DNA from: Oscillospiraceae bacterium
GTDB lineage: Bacteria; Bacillota; Clostridia; Oscillospirales; Ruminococcaceae
Assembly (NCBI GenBank): GCA_028689635.1
Contig: JAQVCU010000017.1
Location: 1-37,034, forward strand
Length of the DNA: 37,034 bases
Reading direction: 5' to 3'
Below, piece after piece: positions 8,110-15,814 of the stretch. A program made the position numbers and the translations under genes. The stretch's first letter is position 1, and each line of letters starts with the position of its first letter. Under the pieces are notes generated by a model, which had not been told where the DNA came from, made no database searches, and saw only the letters and a list, made by a program, of their open reading frames with translations.

Positions 8110-8643
8110 TCAATCCCCCCGCTCTTCAAAAAACGCCTGAGGTTCCCCGCACACGGGGCACGCCATGGGCGCGCTCTCCCCGCCGTGGCGGTATCCGCAG
8201 GAGGCGCACGCCCACTCCACGGCTTCTTTTCTGCGGAACACCTCTGCGTTTTTTACTTCTGTCGCCAGCCTATCGCAAAGCTCCCCATGGTTTTTTTCGA
8301 TCCCGGCGATGAGCTCCATGCGGTTGGCAATGTCGGGAAACCCCTCCTCCCGGGCCGTCCGGGCAAATTGCGGATACATATCGTTCCACTCAAAATGCTC
8401 GCCCGCCGCGGCGTCCCTCAAATTATCCAAAGTCCCGGGCACCGCCCCCTGATGCAGGCAGGCGAACCAGATGCGGGCGTGGACGCTCTCGTTGCGGGAT
8501 AGGGCCTCAAAAGCTCTGGCCATCTGCTCGTAACCGTCCTTTTTTGCCTGGCTGGCATAAAAGCGGTATTTCACCGCCGCCTGGGCTTCCCCCGCGTAGG
8601 CCGCCATAAGATTGGCCTGCGTCCTGCTTCCTTCCAGCTGCAT
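8110..8643 (-). CDS. Rubrerythrin
   Basis: A non-haem di-iron peroxidase that reduces hydrogen peroxide in anaerobes; cytoplasmic, 177 residues. The N-terminal ferritin-like four-helix bundle carries the expected ligands: Glu19 in AYAGEAQ, Glu52 and His55 in NESVH, Glu82 in GEHFEW, Glu100 in REEGF, and Glu116 and His119 in EKNH. The C-terminal rubredoxin-like iron site is CASC (146-149) plus CPVC (162-165). The ATG at 8643 follows AGGAGGAAGAAAC. It is divergent from pyruvate kinase with about 245 bases between them. The open frame continues far upstream on this strand, but that is a shadow of pyk. A classic oxidative-stress gene of strict anaerobes. Confidence 0.93.
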   Translation of the reverse strand: MQLEGSRTQANLMAAYAGEAQAAVKYRFYASQAKKDGYEQMARAFEALSRNESVHARIWFACLHQGAVPGTLDNLRDAAAGEHFEWNDMYPQFARTAREEGFPDIANRMELIAGIEKNHGELCDRLATEVKNAEVFRRKEAVEWACASCGYRHGGESAPMACPVCGEPQAFFEERGD

Positions 8644-8767
8644 GTTTCTTCCTCCTGTTTCTGCGGCTCTTCGGCCGGTTTCTCCGGTAGTTTTCGCCCC
8701 GGGGGATGGGAATATGCGCCCGCCCCTGCCCCGCCTTCCCGCAAATGTAAAATTTCTTGGATTCCGG

Positions 8768-8796
8768 TTGATTTGCGGCCTGTTTTCCTCTATAGT
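8768..8796 (+). promoter_or_regulatory. Sigma-A promoter of pyk
   Basis: TTGATT (8768-8773) and TATAGT (8791-8796) are separated by 17 bases, placing the start of transcription near 8803 and giving a leader of about 85 bases. The rest of the rbr-pyk intergenic region (8644-8889) shows no other clear element. Confidence 0.6.
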
Positions 8797-8889
8797 TGTA
8801 TTGAATTTGCTTTGCCGCGGCTCGGCCTTTCCAAAGGGGGCCCGCCGCTTCCTCCATAAACTGCTCAAAATGAAAGCGAGGTGCTGTCT

Positions 8890-10638
8890 TTGAGAAAAAC
8901 CAAAATCGTCTGCACCCTCGGGCCCGCTTCCGATTCGGAAGAGCGGATCCGCGAACTGATGCTGGTCGGCATGAACGTGGCCAGGTTCAATTTTTCCCAT
9001 GGAAGCCACGAAGAACATAAAAAGAAATTCGATATTGTCAAGCAGCTGCGGGAGGAACTGGATCTGCCCATCGCGATCCTGCTGGATACCAAAGGGCCGG
9101 AGATCCGCCTGGGCACCTTCGCCCAGGGAAAGGCCGAGGTAAAAGCCGGGGATCTTTTCACCCTTACCACCCAGGCGGTGGACGGGGACGCTTCCCGCTG
9201 TTCCATCACCTTTCCAAACCTGCCCGGGGATGTAAGCCCCGGCAGCCGGATCCTCATCGACGACGGACTCATCGAGCTGAAAGTCGTAAATGTCGATCTT
9301 CCCTCCGAGATCATCTGTAAGGTGGTCAACGGCGGGGTCCTGGGCAACCGCAAGGGCGTTAACGTCCCCGGCGTCAAGCTTTCCATGCCCTACCTCAGCG
9401 ACAAGGACTACGACGACATCGTCTTTGGCATCAACCAGGGGGCCGACTTTATTGCCGCTTCCTTCACCCGCAGCGCCCAGGATATTTTGGATATCCGCAA
9501 GGTACTGGATCAGCACGGGTGCCATTGGATCAAGATCATCGCCAAGATCGAAAACATGGAGGGCGTCGAAAACATCGACGAGATCCTTCGCGCCTCCGAC
9601 GGCATCATGGTTGCCCGGGGGGACATGGGGGTGGAGATCCCCCTGGAGGACGTGCCTGTCATCCAAAAGGCCCTGATCAAAAAAGCGTACACCGCGGGCA
9701 AGCAGGTCATCACCGCCACCCAGATGCTGGACAGCATGATGAAAAACCCCCGCCCCACCCGCGCCGAAGCCACCGACGTGGCCAACGCCATTTACGACGG
9801 CACCAGCGCCATTATGCTCTCCGGCGAGACCGCCGCAGGGCTGTATCCCATCGAAGCGGTGCGCACCATGTCCCGCATTGCCGAACGCACGGAGCTGGAC
9901 ATCGACTACCGCCGGCGTTTTTCCAAGATCGATTCCGCCGAGCGCGCAGACGCCACCAACGCCATCTCCCACGCCACCTGCACCACGGCCTACGACCTGG
10001 GCGCGGCGGCCATTATCACCGTTACCAAATCCGGCCGCACGGCGCGGATGATCTCCAAATACCGCCCCTCCATCCCCATCGTCGGCTGCACCACCGACCC
10101 GGTGGTCTGCCGCCAGATGAACCTGAGCTGGGGCGTCACCCCGCTGATGGTTCCCGAACAGGACAACGCCGACGGGTTGTTTGAATGCGCCGTCCAGGCC
10201 GCCCAGCGGGAGGGGATGGTGGAAAACGGGGATCTGGTGGTCATCACCGCCGGGGTGCCCCTGGGCATTTCCGGTACCACCAACCTGCTGAAGGTGCATA
10301 TTGTGGGGGACGTCCTGGTCACCGGCATCAGCGTCAACCAGCTTTCCATCTGTGGGAACCTTTGCGTAGCCGCCAACACGGAGGAAGCCTTTCTCCGTTT
10401 TAAACCCGGCGACATCCTGGTGATCCCGGAGACCTCCAATGAGCTGCTGCCCCTGCTCAAGCAGGCGGGCGGCATCATCACCGAAGCCCCCGGCATCAAC
10501 TCCCACGCCGCTGTGGTCGGTATGGCCCTGGACATCCCGGTCATCGTGGATGCGGCCGAAGCCACCCGTATCCTCAAAAACGGCATGGTGGTCACCCTGG
10601 ACGCCGCCCGCGGCATCGTCTGCAACCAAAAAGACTGA
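8890..10638 (+). CDS. pyk: Pyruvate kinase with C-terminal PEP-utiliser domain
   Basis: Final ATP-yielding step of glycolysis: phosphoenolpyruvate plus ADP to pyruvate plus ATP. The 582-residue product has the canonical N-terminus RKTKIVCTLGPAS and FNFSHG. It also has DTKGPEIR, IAKIENMEGVENIDEIL, MVARGDMGVEIP and the catalytic block TATQMLDSMMKNPRPTRAE. About 80 extra C-terminal residues (TEAPGINSHAAVVG, IPVIVDA) form the PEP-utiliser mobile domain seen in Bacillus-type enzymes. The start is a TTG at 8890 with GAGGTG six bases upstream; a GTG at 8881 would leave no ribosome site. The sortase gene follows after 69 bases with a hairpin between them. Confidence 0.96.
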   Translation: MRKTKIVCTLGPASDSEERIRELMLVGMNVARFNFSHGSHEEHKKKFDIVKQLREELDLPIAILLDTKGPEIRLGTFAQGKAEVKAGDLFTLTTQAVDGDASRCSITFPNLPGDVSPGSRILIDDGLIELKVVNVDLPSEIICKVVNGGVLGNRKGVNVPGVKLSMPYLSDKDYDDIVFGINQGADFIAASFTRSAQDILDIRKVLDQHGCHWIKIIAKIENMEGVENIDEILRASDGIMVARGDMGVEIPLEDVPVIQKALIKKAYTAGKQVITATQMLDSMMKNPRPTRAEATDVANAIYDGTSAIMLSGETAAGLYPIEAVRTMSRIAERTELDIDYRRRFSKIDSAERADATNAISHATCTTAYDLGAAAIITVTKSGRTARMISKYRPSIPIVGCTTDPVVCRQMNLSWGVTPLMVPEQDNADGLFECAVQAAQREGMVENGDLVVITAGVPLGISGTTNLLKVHIVGDVLVTGISVNQLSICGNLCVAANTEEAFLRFKPGDILVIPETSNELLPLLKQAGGIITEAPGINSHAAVVGMALDIPVIVDAAEATRILKNGMVVTLDAARGIVCNQKD

Positions 10639-10707
10639 TCTTTTCCTGTCAACGCGCCGGCGGGTTTCTCGCCGCTGCCATTATAAAACCTCAAAGGAGT
10701 TCCTGTT

Positions 10708-11544
10708 ATGATGATGAAACACATGTCACTGCGCGGGCTTTGCCTGGCTTTGGCCGCCGCCGCAGTGTTGTCGCTGGCCGCCTGCTCCAACTCTCCCGCG
10801 GAGGATCCCGAATCCGAAAAAGGACCGGTCTTTATCAACACCCTGAAGGCCCCCGAATATCAGGGCAGCAACGCCCCTGTCGCCCCGGCTCCCGAGCTGG
10901 CGGAAAAACTCAAGGACGCCATCAGCCAGAACAGCCACGTCGTCGGCTGGCTCAACATTCCCAACACCACCGTCGACGAGCCCGTGGTGCAGACCTCCAA
11001 CAACAAGGATTATTTCCGTCTTAACTGGCTGGGCGGCTATCAATTTTCCGGCTGCTACTGGGCGGATTATGAATGCCGTCTGGGCGCCCGCAGCAACCTG
11101 CTGCAGAACACCATCATCTACGGCCACAACCTCGACGACGACAAGGTCAACGGCGTAAAATTTGCCCAGCTGATGAATTTTGCCGACCTGGAATTTGCGA
11201 AAAATAACCCCTACATCTATTTTTCCACCCCGGAGGATGATATGACCTGGCAGGTGTTCGCCGCCTTCTACAGCGATACCAAGCTCAACTATATCACCCC
11301 TACCATGAGCGTCACCGATTATAACAATCTGCTGACCGAGGCAAAGCTCCGTTCCGAGCACAATTACGATGTCAACGTTACCATAAACGATAAGATCCTC
11401 ACGCTTTCCACCTGCACCTATAAATACGGCGCCCGCACCGATCAACGTTTTGTCGTCATGGCAAAATTGCTGCCCGCCGGAACAAAGCTGGAGACCACTG
11501 TAAACGTGGTGGCAAACCCCAGCCCCAAGGCTCCCCAGTTCTGA
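10708..11544 (+). CDS. Class B sortase with a lipoprotein-type signal peptide
   Basis: A surface transpeptidase of the SrtB class, 278 residues. The catalytic His140 lies in IIYGHN, Cys236 in TLSTCTY and Arg247 in DQRFVV. SrtB hallmarks include VVGWLNIPNTTVDEPVVQ, DYFRLNWLG and LQNTIIYGHN. The N-terminus is unusual: a basic start and a hydrophobic stretch end in LAAC, so Cys26 would be lipidated and the sortase tethered as a lipoprotein instead of by a plain transmembrane anchor. AAAGGAG precedes the ATG at 10708; ATGs at 10711 and 10717 are also possible. No NPQTN-type substrate gene or pilin cluster is adjacent, so this is a stand-alone sortase whose substrates must lie elsewhere. Confidence 0.9.
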   Translation: MMMKHMSLRGLCLALAAAAVLSLAACSNSPAEDPESEKGPVFINTLKAPEYQGSNAPVAPAPELAEKLKDAISQNSHVVGWLNIPNTTVDEPVVQTSNNKDYFRLNWLGGYQFSGCYWADYECRLGARSNLLQNTIIYGHNLDDDKVNGVKFAQLMNFADLEFAKNNPYIYFSTPEDDMTWQVFAAFYSDTKLNYITPTMSVTDYNNLLTEAKLRSEHNYDVNVTINDKILTLSTCTYKYGARTDQRFVVMAKLLPAGTKLETTVNVVANPSPKAPQF

Positions 11545-11555
11545 TCTTTCCCGTA

Positions 11556-11608
11556 AAAAGCTTCGCCCCGGGGCCTGCGCAGTAAAGACTCCGGGGCGCT
11601 TTGTTTAT
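11556..11608 (+). terminator. Probable terminator of the sortase gene
   Basis: CGCCCCGG (11564-11571) pairs with CCGGGGCG (11591-11598), followed by CTTTGTTTAT. The T tract is interrupted and the loop is about 19 bases, so its strength is moderate. Confidence 0.5.
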
Positions 11609-11662
11609 CCGCAGACACAAAAAACGACAGAGTATAACGGCTTTGCCGCAGGAGGCATTCGT

Positions 11663-12331
11663 ATGGTACAGCAAAAACGTCGCGCCGCCCTGGAGTTTGC
11701 GTTGGCCCTCGCCGGGGCCATCGTCGGGCTTTTTTTCGTAGTTTGGTTCAACAACCGCTTTCTTTCGGCGATCCCACAGCCCTATCGGGCGGTTCTGGCT
11801 GTTTTTACCCAGTGGATCCCGGCTCTTGCCGCCCTGCTCCTCGCTCTGGTTTCCCGAAGCCATCCAGCCGACTTTGGCTTTTCCAGAGAGCATCTGCCCT
11901 CTCAGGTGCTGATCGGCGCCGCCATCGCCGGGGGGATGTCCCTGCTGCTGACCGTCCTGCCCATCTTCTGCGGGCTGAGGGAGTATATCGGCAGCGCCAG
12001 CGGGTATACTTCGCCCTTCCAGTTCCTCTATGAATTTGTCTACCGCATCGTCGGCGTGGCCTTCGCGGAGGAATTCGTCTTCCGGGGCTTTTTGTTTAGC
12101 CGCCTGCTGCGCCTTGGCCGGTCCCGCCGGTTTGCCGTGGCTCTCACCTCCGTCCTGTTTGGGCTTTTCCATCTTCTCGCCGGCAGCCTGCTTCAGGTGG
12201 TCATCACCGGCCTGTTCGGCCTCCTGTGGTGCCTTTGCAGGGAGAAGATCCGTCATTGTACCACCCTCTCTCTTATCATCGCCCACGGGGCCTACGACGC
12301 CCTTCTCGTTTTGTGGTGTACCCTGCTTTAA
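11663..12331 (+). CDS. CPBP-family intramembrane metalloprotease (CAAX/Abi type)
   Basis: A polytopic membrane protein of 222 residues with the Rce1/CPBP motifs. These are AEEFVFRGFLFSRLL (Glu136, Glu137, Arg141), FGLFH (His170) and a third-motif His208 in IIAHGAYD, together forming an intramembrane metal site. At least five hydrophobic segments are visible. Bacterial members process or protect against peptides and bacteriocins, or act in membrane signalling; the substrate of this one is unknown. AGGAGG lies 7 bases before the ATG at 11663. It is flanked by terminators on both sides and so is probably monocistronic. Confidence 0.9.
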   Translation: MVQQKRRAALEFALALAGAIVGLFFVVWFNNRFLSAIPQPYRAVLAVFTQWIPALAALLLALVSRSHPADFGFSREHLPSQVLIGAAIAGGMSLLLTVLPIFCGLREYIGSASGYTSPFQFLYEFVYRIVGVAFAEEFVFRGFLFSRLLRLGRSRRFAVALTSVLFGLFHLLAGSLLQVVITGLFGLLWCLCREKIRHCTTLSLIIAHGAYDALLVLWCTLL

Positions 12332-12337
12332 AACGCG

Positions 12338-12373
12338 CCCCGGCCGGATAAGCCCTTCTGGCCGGGGATTTTT
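12338..12373 (+). terminator. Intrinsic terminator of the CPBP gene
   Basis: CCCCGGCC (12338-12345) pairs with GGCCGGGG (12360-12367) and is followed by ATTTTT. The stem is GC-only with a 14-base loop. Confidence 0.75.
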
Positions 12374-12501
12374 GCGGCCTTTTTTCGGAGGGTTCTCCCT
12401 TTATTTTTCTCAAAAAAGCGGGCTTCCTATTTTGCTGCGCCTCAAAAAGTGATATGGTAGACCCAGGTGGCGTCCCCAGACGCCTGAAAAGGAGATCTGC
12501 C

Positions 12502-13680
12502 ATGAAAAAGCGTTTGTTTGATACTGTCGATTCCCTGCGCGCGCCGCTTTGCCAGCTGGCCGACAACATTTACGACTATCCGGAACCCGGCCTGCAGGAG
12601 CATTTTGCCGCCGGGCGTCTCACCGGCTTTCTGCAGAAGGAGGGCTTTTCGGTGCAGCTGGGCCTTGGCTCCCTGGATACCGCCTTTCGGGCCGAATGGT
12701 CCTGCGGCCAGGGCGGCCCCGCCATTGGCCTGTTGTGCGAGTATGACGCTCTGGAAGGCTTTGGCCACGGCTGCGGCCACCATCTGCAGCCCGCCATTGC
12801 CATCGGCGCCGCCTTGGCGCTCAAGCGGCGGCTGACCCCGGAAACTCCCTGCCGCCTGATCCTCTACGGCACCCCCGCAGAAGAGACCATCGGCGGCAAG
12901 ATCACCCTGCTGCGGGAAGGCTTTTTGCAGGATATCGATATCGCCCTCATCACCCACGGCGGGCCCATGACCTGCGTTGATGTAAAGTCCATGGCCCTTA
13001 CGGACGCCAATGTGGTTTTTACCGGAAAAAGCGCCCATAGCGCCATCCAGCCAGAGGAGGGCCGCAGCGCCCTCGACGCTTTGCTGCTCGCCTTCCAGGG
13101 GATCGAGTTTCTGCGGGAGCATGTGTGCGAGGACACCCGCATGCACTACACCGTCGCGGAATCGCCGGGGCCTGCCAACGTGGTGCCCGCCCGCGCCTGC
13201 GGCAGCTTTATCCTTCGCTCTTACAATTCGGATTACCTTCGGAAGCTGACCGCCCGTTTTGAAAACATTATCCGCGGCGCGGCCCTGATGACCGACACCT
13301 CTTATGAGATCTCGTATGGGCAGGGCATGGACAGCACCGTCCCTGTGACAAAGCTGGGGGATCTGCTGATGGAAAATGCCCGTCTGGCGGGGGCGGCCAA
13401 TCTTCAGCCTCCCCGCCTCAAAACCGGCTCCACCGATTTTGGCAACGTCTCCTACCGCGTCCCCGGCTGCTGTCTGCGCATCGCTTTTGTACCGGAGGGT
13501 TCCCCCTCCCACTCCCAGGTGTTTCTGGACTACGGGAAATCTTCCCAGGCCCACGACGCCATCTGCGCCGCCGCTAAGGCCCTGGCAGGCGCCGTGTGGG
13601 ATCTCCTGGAGCAGCCCGGCGCCCTGGCGGAGATCCGGCGGGAGTTTGACGTAGCCCGGGAACAGATGGCCAAGGCATAA
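12502..13680 (+). CDS. M20-family metallopeptidase (M20D amidohydrolase/aminoacylase-like)
   Basis: A zinc-dependent hydrolase of N-acyl amino acids or dipeptides, cytoplasmic, 392 residues. The first metal motif is LLCEYDALEGFGHGCGHH (about 77-94). The catalytic Glu pair is GTPAEE (Glu127-Glu128), followed by THGG, the lid-domain entry FTGKSAHSAIQPEEGRSAL, and a C-terminal TGSTDFGNVS. This layout fits the M20D group (AbgB, N-acyl-L-amino-acid amidohydrolases). The ATG at 12502 is chosen for its AAGGAG site; 16 upstream in-frame codons have none. It converges on the NlpC/P60 endopeptidase gene with 41 bases between stops. The exact substrate is open: aminobenzoyl-glutamate, acyl-amino acids and dipeptides are all possible. 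Confidence 0.87.
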   Translation: MKKRLFDTVDSLRAPLCQLADNIYDYPEPGLQEHFAAGRLTGFLQKEGFSVQLGLGSLDTAFRAEWSCGQGGPAIGLLCEYDALEGFGHGCGHHLQPAIAIGAALALKRRLTPETPCRLILYGTPAEETIGGKITLLREGFLQDIDIALITHGGPMTCVDVKSMALTDANVVFTGKSAHSAIQPEEGRSALDALLLAFQGIEFLREHVCEDTRMHYTVAESPGPANVVPARACGSFILRSYNSDYLRKLTARFENIIRGAALMTDTSYEISYGQGMDSTVPVTKLGDLLMENARLAGAANLQPPRLKTGSTDFGNVSYRVPGCCLRIAFVPEGSPSHSQVFLDYGKSSQAHDAICAAAKALAGAVWDLLEQPGALAEIRREFDVAREQMAKA

Positions 13681-13721
13681 AGCAGCGTCTTTTTATACAA
13701 TTTGTATTATTGTGTTGATTT

Positions 13722-14564
13722 TTACAATTTTGGAGGAATTTCGTTCCCTTCCCGGGGAAAGAGGCTGCCCACCGCCAAAAGGCTTTCTGCCAGGTCGGCC
13801 CGGTAATCCGGATCGCCGGGTTCCAGGCTGTTGAGCACCACGCCCTCGCCCCCCGCCTTTCCTGTGGCGTGGATGTATTTTCCTTCCCCCAGATAGAGGG
13901 CGATGTGGCCGGGGAAATAAAGCAGATCCCCCATCTTTTTTCCCTCCTGCGGGATCTCTTTGATCGGGAAGCCCTCCATAAGGGCGGAATCCCGGTAGAT
14001 CATCACCCCCTGCAGCAGATAAGCCATGGAGCAAAGGCCGGAGCAATCGATGCCTGCCGGGGATTTTCCTCCCCAGCGGTAGGGCGCGCCCAAATAGGAA
14101 AGGGCCGCCTGCGCCACCCGGCGGCGCAGGGCCTCCTCCCTCAGGCGGTGTGCCGGCATGGGCTGGATCTGGCTTTGACGCAAAAAACCGCGTTCTCCCC
14201 CCGCCAGGCGCACCTCCCGCCAGCCCTCCGTCTCCCGCTCCAGGGGCAGAACAATGCTGCCGCGGGGCAGGGCGGCGCGGATGGGGCTGCGAAAGGACGC
14301 CCGGGCCAGCACGTCGGCAAAAGGGGAGATCACCTGCCAGCGCTTCCCCTCCCGCCATACGCGGGCAAACCACGCGCTGCGGCGCATGGTTTCTCTCCGC
14401 AGATATCCGCTGTAACGGTATTGTGTGCGCACGCGGCGCCAGCCTCGCTTTTCTTCAAGCACCTCCACCTCCATCCCATGAAAAACTTCGTCCGCCACTT
14501 CGCTGCTCTCCGACGGCTCTGCATACAGAAAAGCCGACGGCGCGCAGATGATCCCGCGTTCCAT
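13722..14564 (-). CDS. NlpC/P60 endopeptidase with SH3-like domains, YkfC-type
   Basis: Resembles gamma-D-glutamyl-L-diamino acid endopeptidases that trim imported murein peptides. The 280 residues begin with two SH3-like stretches (about 8-60 and 80-135) and end in an NlpC/P60 domain (about 145-270). The catalytic Cys174 is in GIDCSG, with His220 in PGHIALYLG and His232 in YIHATG. The segment YLGAPYRWGGKSPAGIDCSGL, plus AYLLQGVMIYRDSALM, closely recalls the Bacillus YkfC layout. No signal peptide is visible with the ATG at 14564 (GGAGGA upstream), which supports a cytoplasmic recycling role over a secreted lysin. In-frame ATGs further upstream lack ribosome sites. The convergent M20 peptidase next door could act on related peptides, which is an inference. 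Confidence 0.88.
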   Translation of the reverse strand: MERGIICAPSAFLYAEPSESSEVADEVFHGMEVEVLEEKRGWRRVRTQYRYSGYLRRETMRRSAWFARVWREGKRWQVISPFADVLARASFRSPIRAALPRGSIVLPLERETEGWREVRLAGGERGFLRQSQIQPMPAHRLREEALRRRVAQAALSYLGAPYRWGGKSPAGIDCSGLCSMAYLLQGVMIYRDSALMEGFPIKEIPQEGKKMGDLLYFPGHIALYLGEGKYIHATGKAGGEGVVLNSLEPGDPDYRADLAESLLAVGSLFPREGNEIPPKL

Positions 14565-14687
14565 CCCGTCTCCTCCCGTCTTTTCTTTTTGGTTCATTCT
14601 ATGTGCCTGGGGGCGGGGGGATACAGCCTTCTTCCCCTTCCCATAAAATCTCCGGCGGCCCCGGCCGGCTTCCCCCCCCACACACAC

Positions 14688-14718
14688 AAAAACGGACAGC
14701 CTGCGGCCGTCCGTTTTT
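14688..14718. terminator. Bidirectional terminator at the end of the catabolic operon
   Basis: AAAAACGGAC (14688-14697) pairs with GTCCGTTTTT (14709-14718) around an 11-base loop, with T or A runs on both sides. It lies 14 bases past the stop of the last epimerase gene. Confidence 0.85.
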
Positions 14719-14732
14719 TATGTGGGGGAAAA

Positions 14733-15566
14733 TTATTTCAAATAGGGTTTCACCCGCTCAAAGCTCTTTTGGAAGGCGCTTTCCGGGTCGTAAAGATACA
14801 TGCTGTTGGCGATCTCGAAGGTAAGGGTATGGCGGTAGTCGTTTTCGCACAGGCATTTCATATCCTCGTCCAGAGGCAGCTTCCCGTCGCCCCAGGCCAT
14901 GTGCCCCGTGGGGTCCCCATCCACCAGATGGACATGGATCAAGTCGTCGCCGAAGGCGTCAAGATACTGCTGCATGGTTTCCCCCACCAGGTGCATCGGC
15001 ACCACGTCCACCATGGCTTTGACGTTGGGCAGATCCAGCTCCGCCAGCATCTTTTGAAGCGCCGGCAGGGTGTACACCAGGTTGCTCTCTGTGGGCTGCA
15101 GGTTTTCTAGCGCAATGGTCATACCGAATTTCCCGGCAAACTCGCCCAGCTCGCGCAAAGACTCCCGAGACCATTTCCAGGCCTCCTCCAAAGGCTGATC
15201 GACATAACCGTGGCCGCTGGTCATCAGCACCTTGCGGGTGCCCAGCCGATAGGCCGCATAAATGTTTTTGCGGAAAAATTCCACGCTCATCTCCCGCACC
15301 TCCGGCTCCGACGCGGCGATGTTGTAGGTGTACAGCAGCTGCTCCGGCGTATAGCAGTTGATGCGCAGCCCCCGCTCGTCCACCGCCCGGCGGATCTTCT
15401 CCACACTGGGGTGGATCACATCGTCGAAATAAAGATGGGGGAACCCGCCCCACAGTTCGATACTTTCGGCCCCAACCCGCACCATGGAGTCGAGAAAATA
15501 TTCCAGGCTAAAAAAGCTGTAACCCAGGTTCATCCCGGCAATGCGGGCCTTTTCAAATTTCATCAT
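14733..15566 (-). CDS. FrlC-like sugar epimerase/isomerase (second copy)
   Basis: A TIM-barrel protein of the xylose-isomerase-like/AP-endonuclease-2 superfamily, 277 residues. It follows E. coli FrlC (fructoselysine 3-epimerase) block for block: SIELWGGFPHLYFDD, INCYTPEQLLYTYNIAASEPEVR, ALENLQPTESNLVYT, KAMVDVVPM, IHVHLVDGDPTGHMAWGDGKLPL and LTFEIANS. The four expected metal ligands (Glu in ALEN, Asp in MVDV, His in HVHL, Glu in TFEI) are all present. GAGGAGG precedes the ATG at 15566. A strong terminator lies between this gene and the upstream epimerase gene, so it is either transcribed from its own promoter or receives only read-through. The substrate is probably a ketose or ketosamine; fructoselysine is not established. 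Confidence 0.85.
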   Translation of the reverse strand: MMKFEKARIAGMNLGYSFFSLEYFLDSMVRVGAESIELWGGFPHLYFDDVIHPSVEKIRRAVDERGLRINCYTPEQLLYTYNIAASEPEVREMSVEFFRKNIYAAYRLGTRKVLMTSGHGYVDQPLEEAWKWSRESLRELGEFAGKFGMTIALENLQPTESNLVYTLPALQKMLAELDLPNVKAMVDVVPMHLVGETMQQYLDAFGDDLIHVHLVDGDPTGHMAWGDGKLPLDEDMKCLCENDYRHTLTFEIANSMYLYDPESAFQKSFERVKPYLK

Positions 15567-15733
15567 GTTGTTGTCCTCCTCTTTTCAGGCTGTTTTCTCC
15601 CTTCCATTCTATGGGATCCTTCCGCCTTCCAAAACGCATTAAGTTAAGATTGGTGCATATTTTTAAGGGAACATTTTCTACCTTAACCAGCTTTTCCTCC
15701 TTCACCGCTCTGTTTTTGTTGTGATCCTCTATT

Positions 15734-15786
15734 TTTTCAAAAAGCAAAACCGCCGCTTTGGGAGCGGCGGTTTTGCTTTTTGAAAA
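15734..15786. terminator. Perfect 24-bp inverted repeat between the two epimerase genes
   Basis: The arms at 15734-15757 and 15763-15786 are exact reverse complements, with a 5-base loop (TTGGG). The core is CCGCCGCT/AGCGGCGG, flanked by A and T tracts, so it works as a terminator in both directions. It interrupts the minus-strand operon. The remaining 160 bases up to 15567 hold no gene and should contain a promoter for the last epimerase, but I could not pick one confidently. Confidence 0.85.
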
Positions 15787-15814
15787 GGAAAGATATTGGA
15801 AGGTAAGAAAATGA

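Noticed and set aside
8870-8893. Seven-codon mini-frame MKARCCL overlapping the pyk start by TTGA
   Set aside because: Could be a leader peptide, but it has no ribosome site of its own and the pyk TTG has a well-placed GAGGTG. Treated as chance.
8644-10629. Long open frame on the minus strand running through the whole of pyk into rubrerythrin
   Set aside because: It is a shadow frame caused by GC-rich codons of pyk. Only the last 177 residues, with their own AGGAGG site and ATG at 8643, form a real protein (rubrerythrin).
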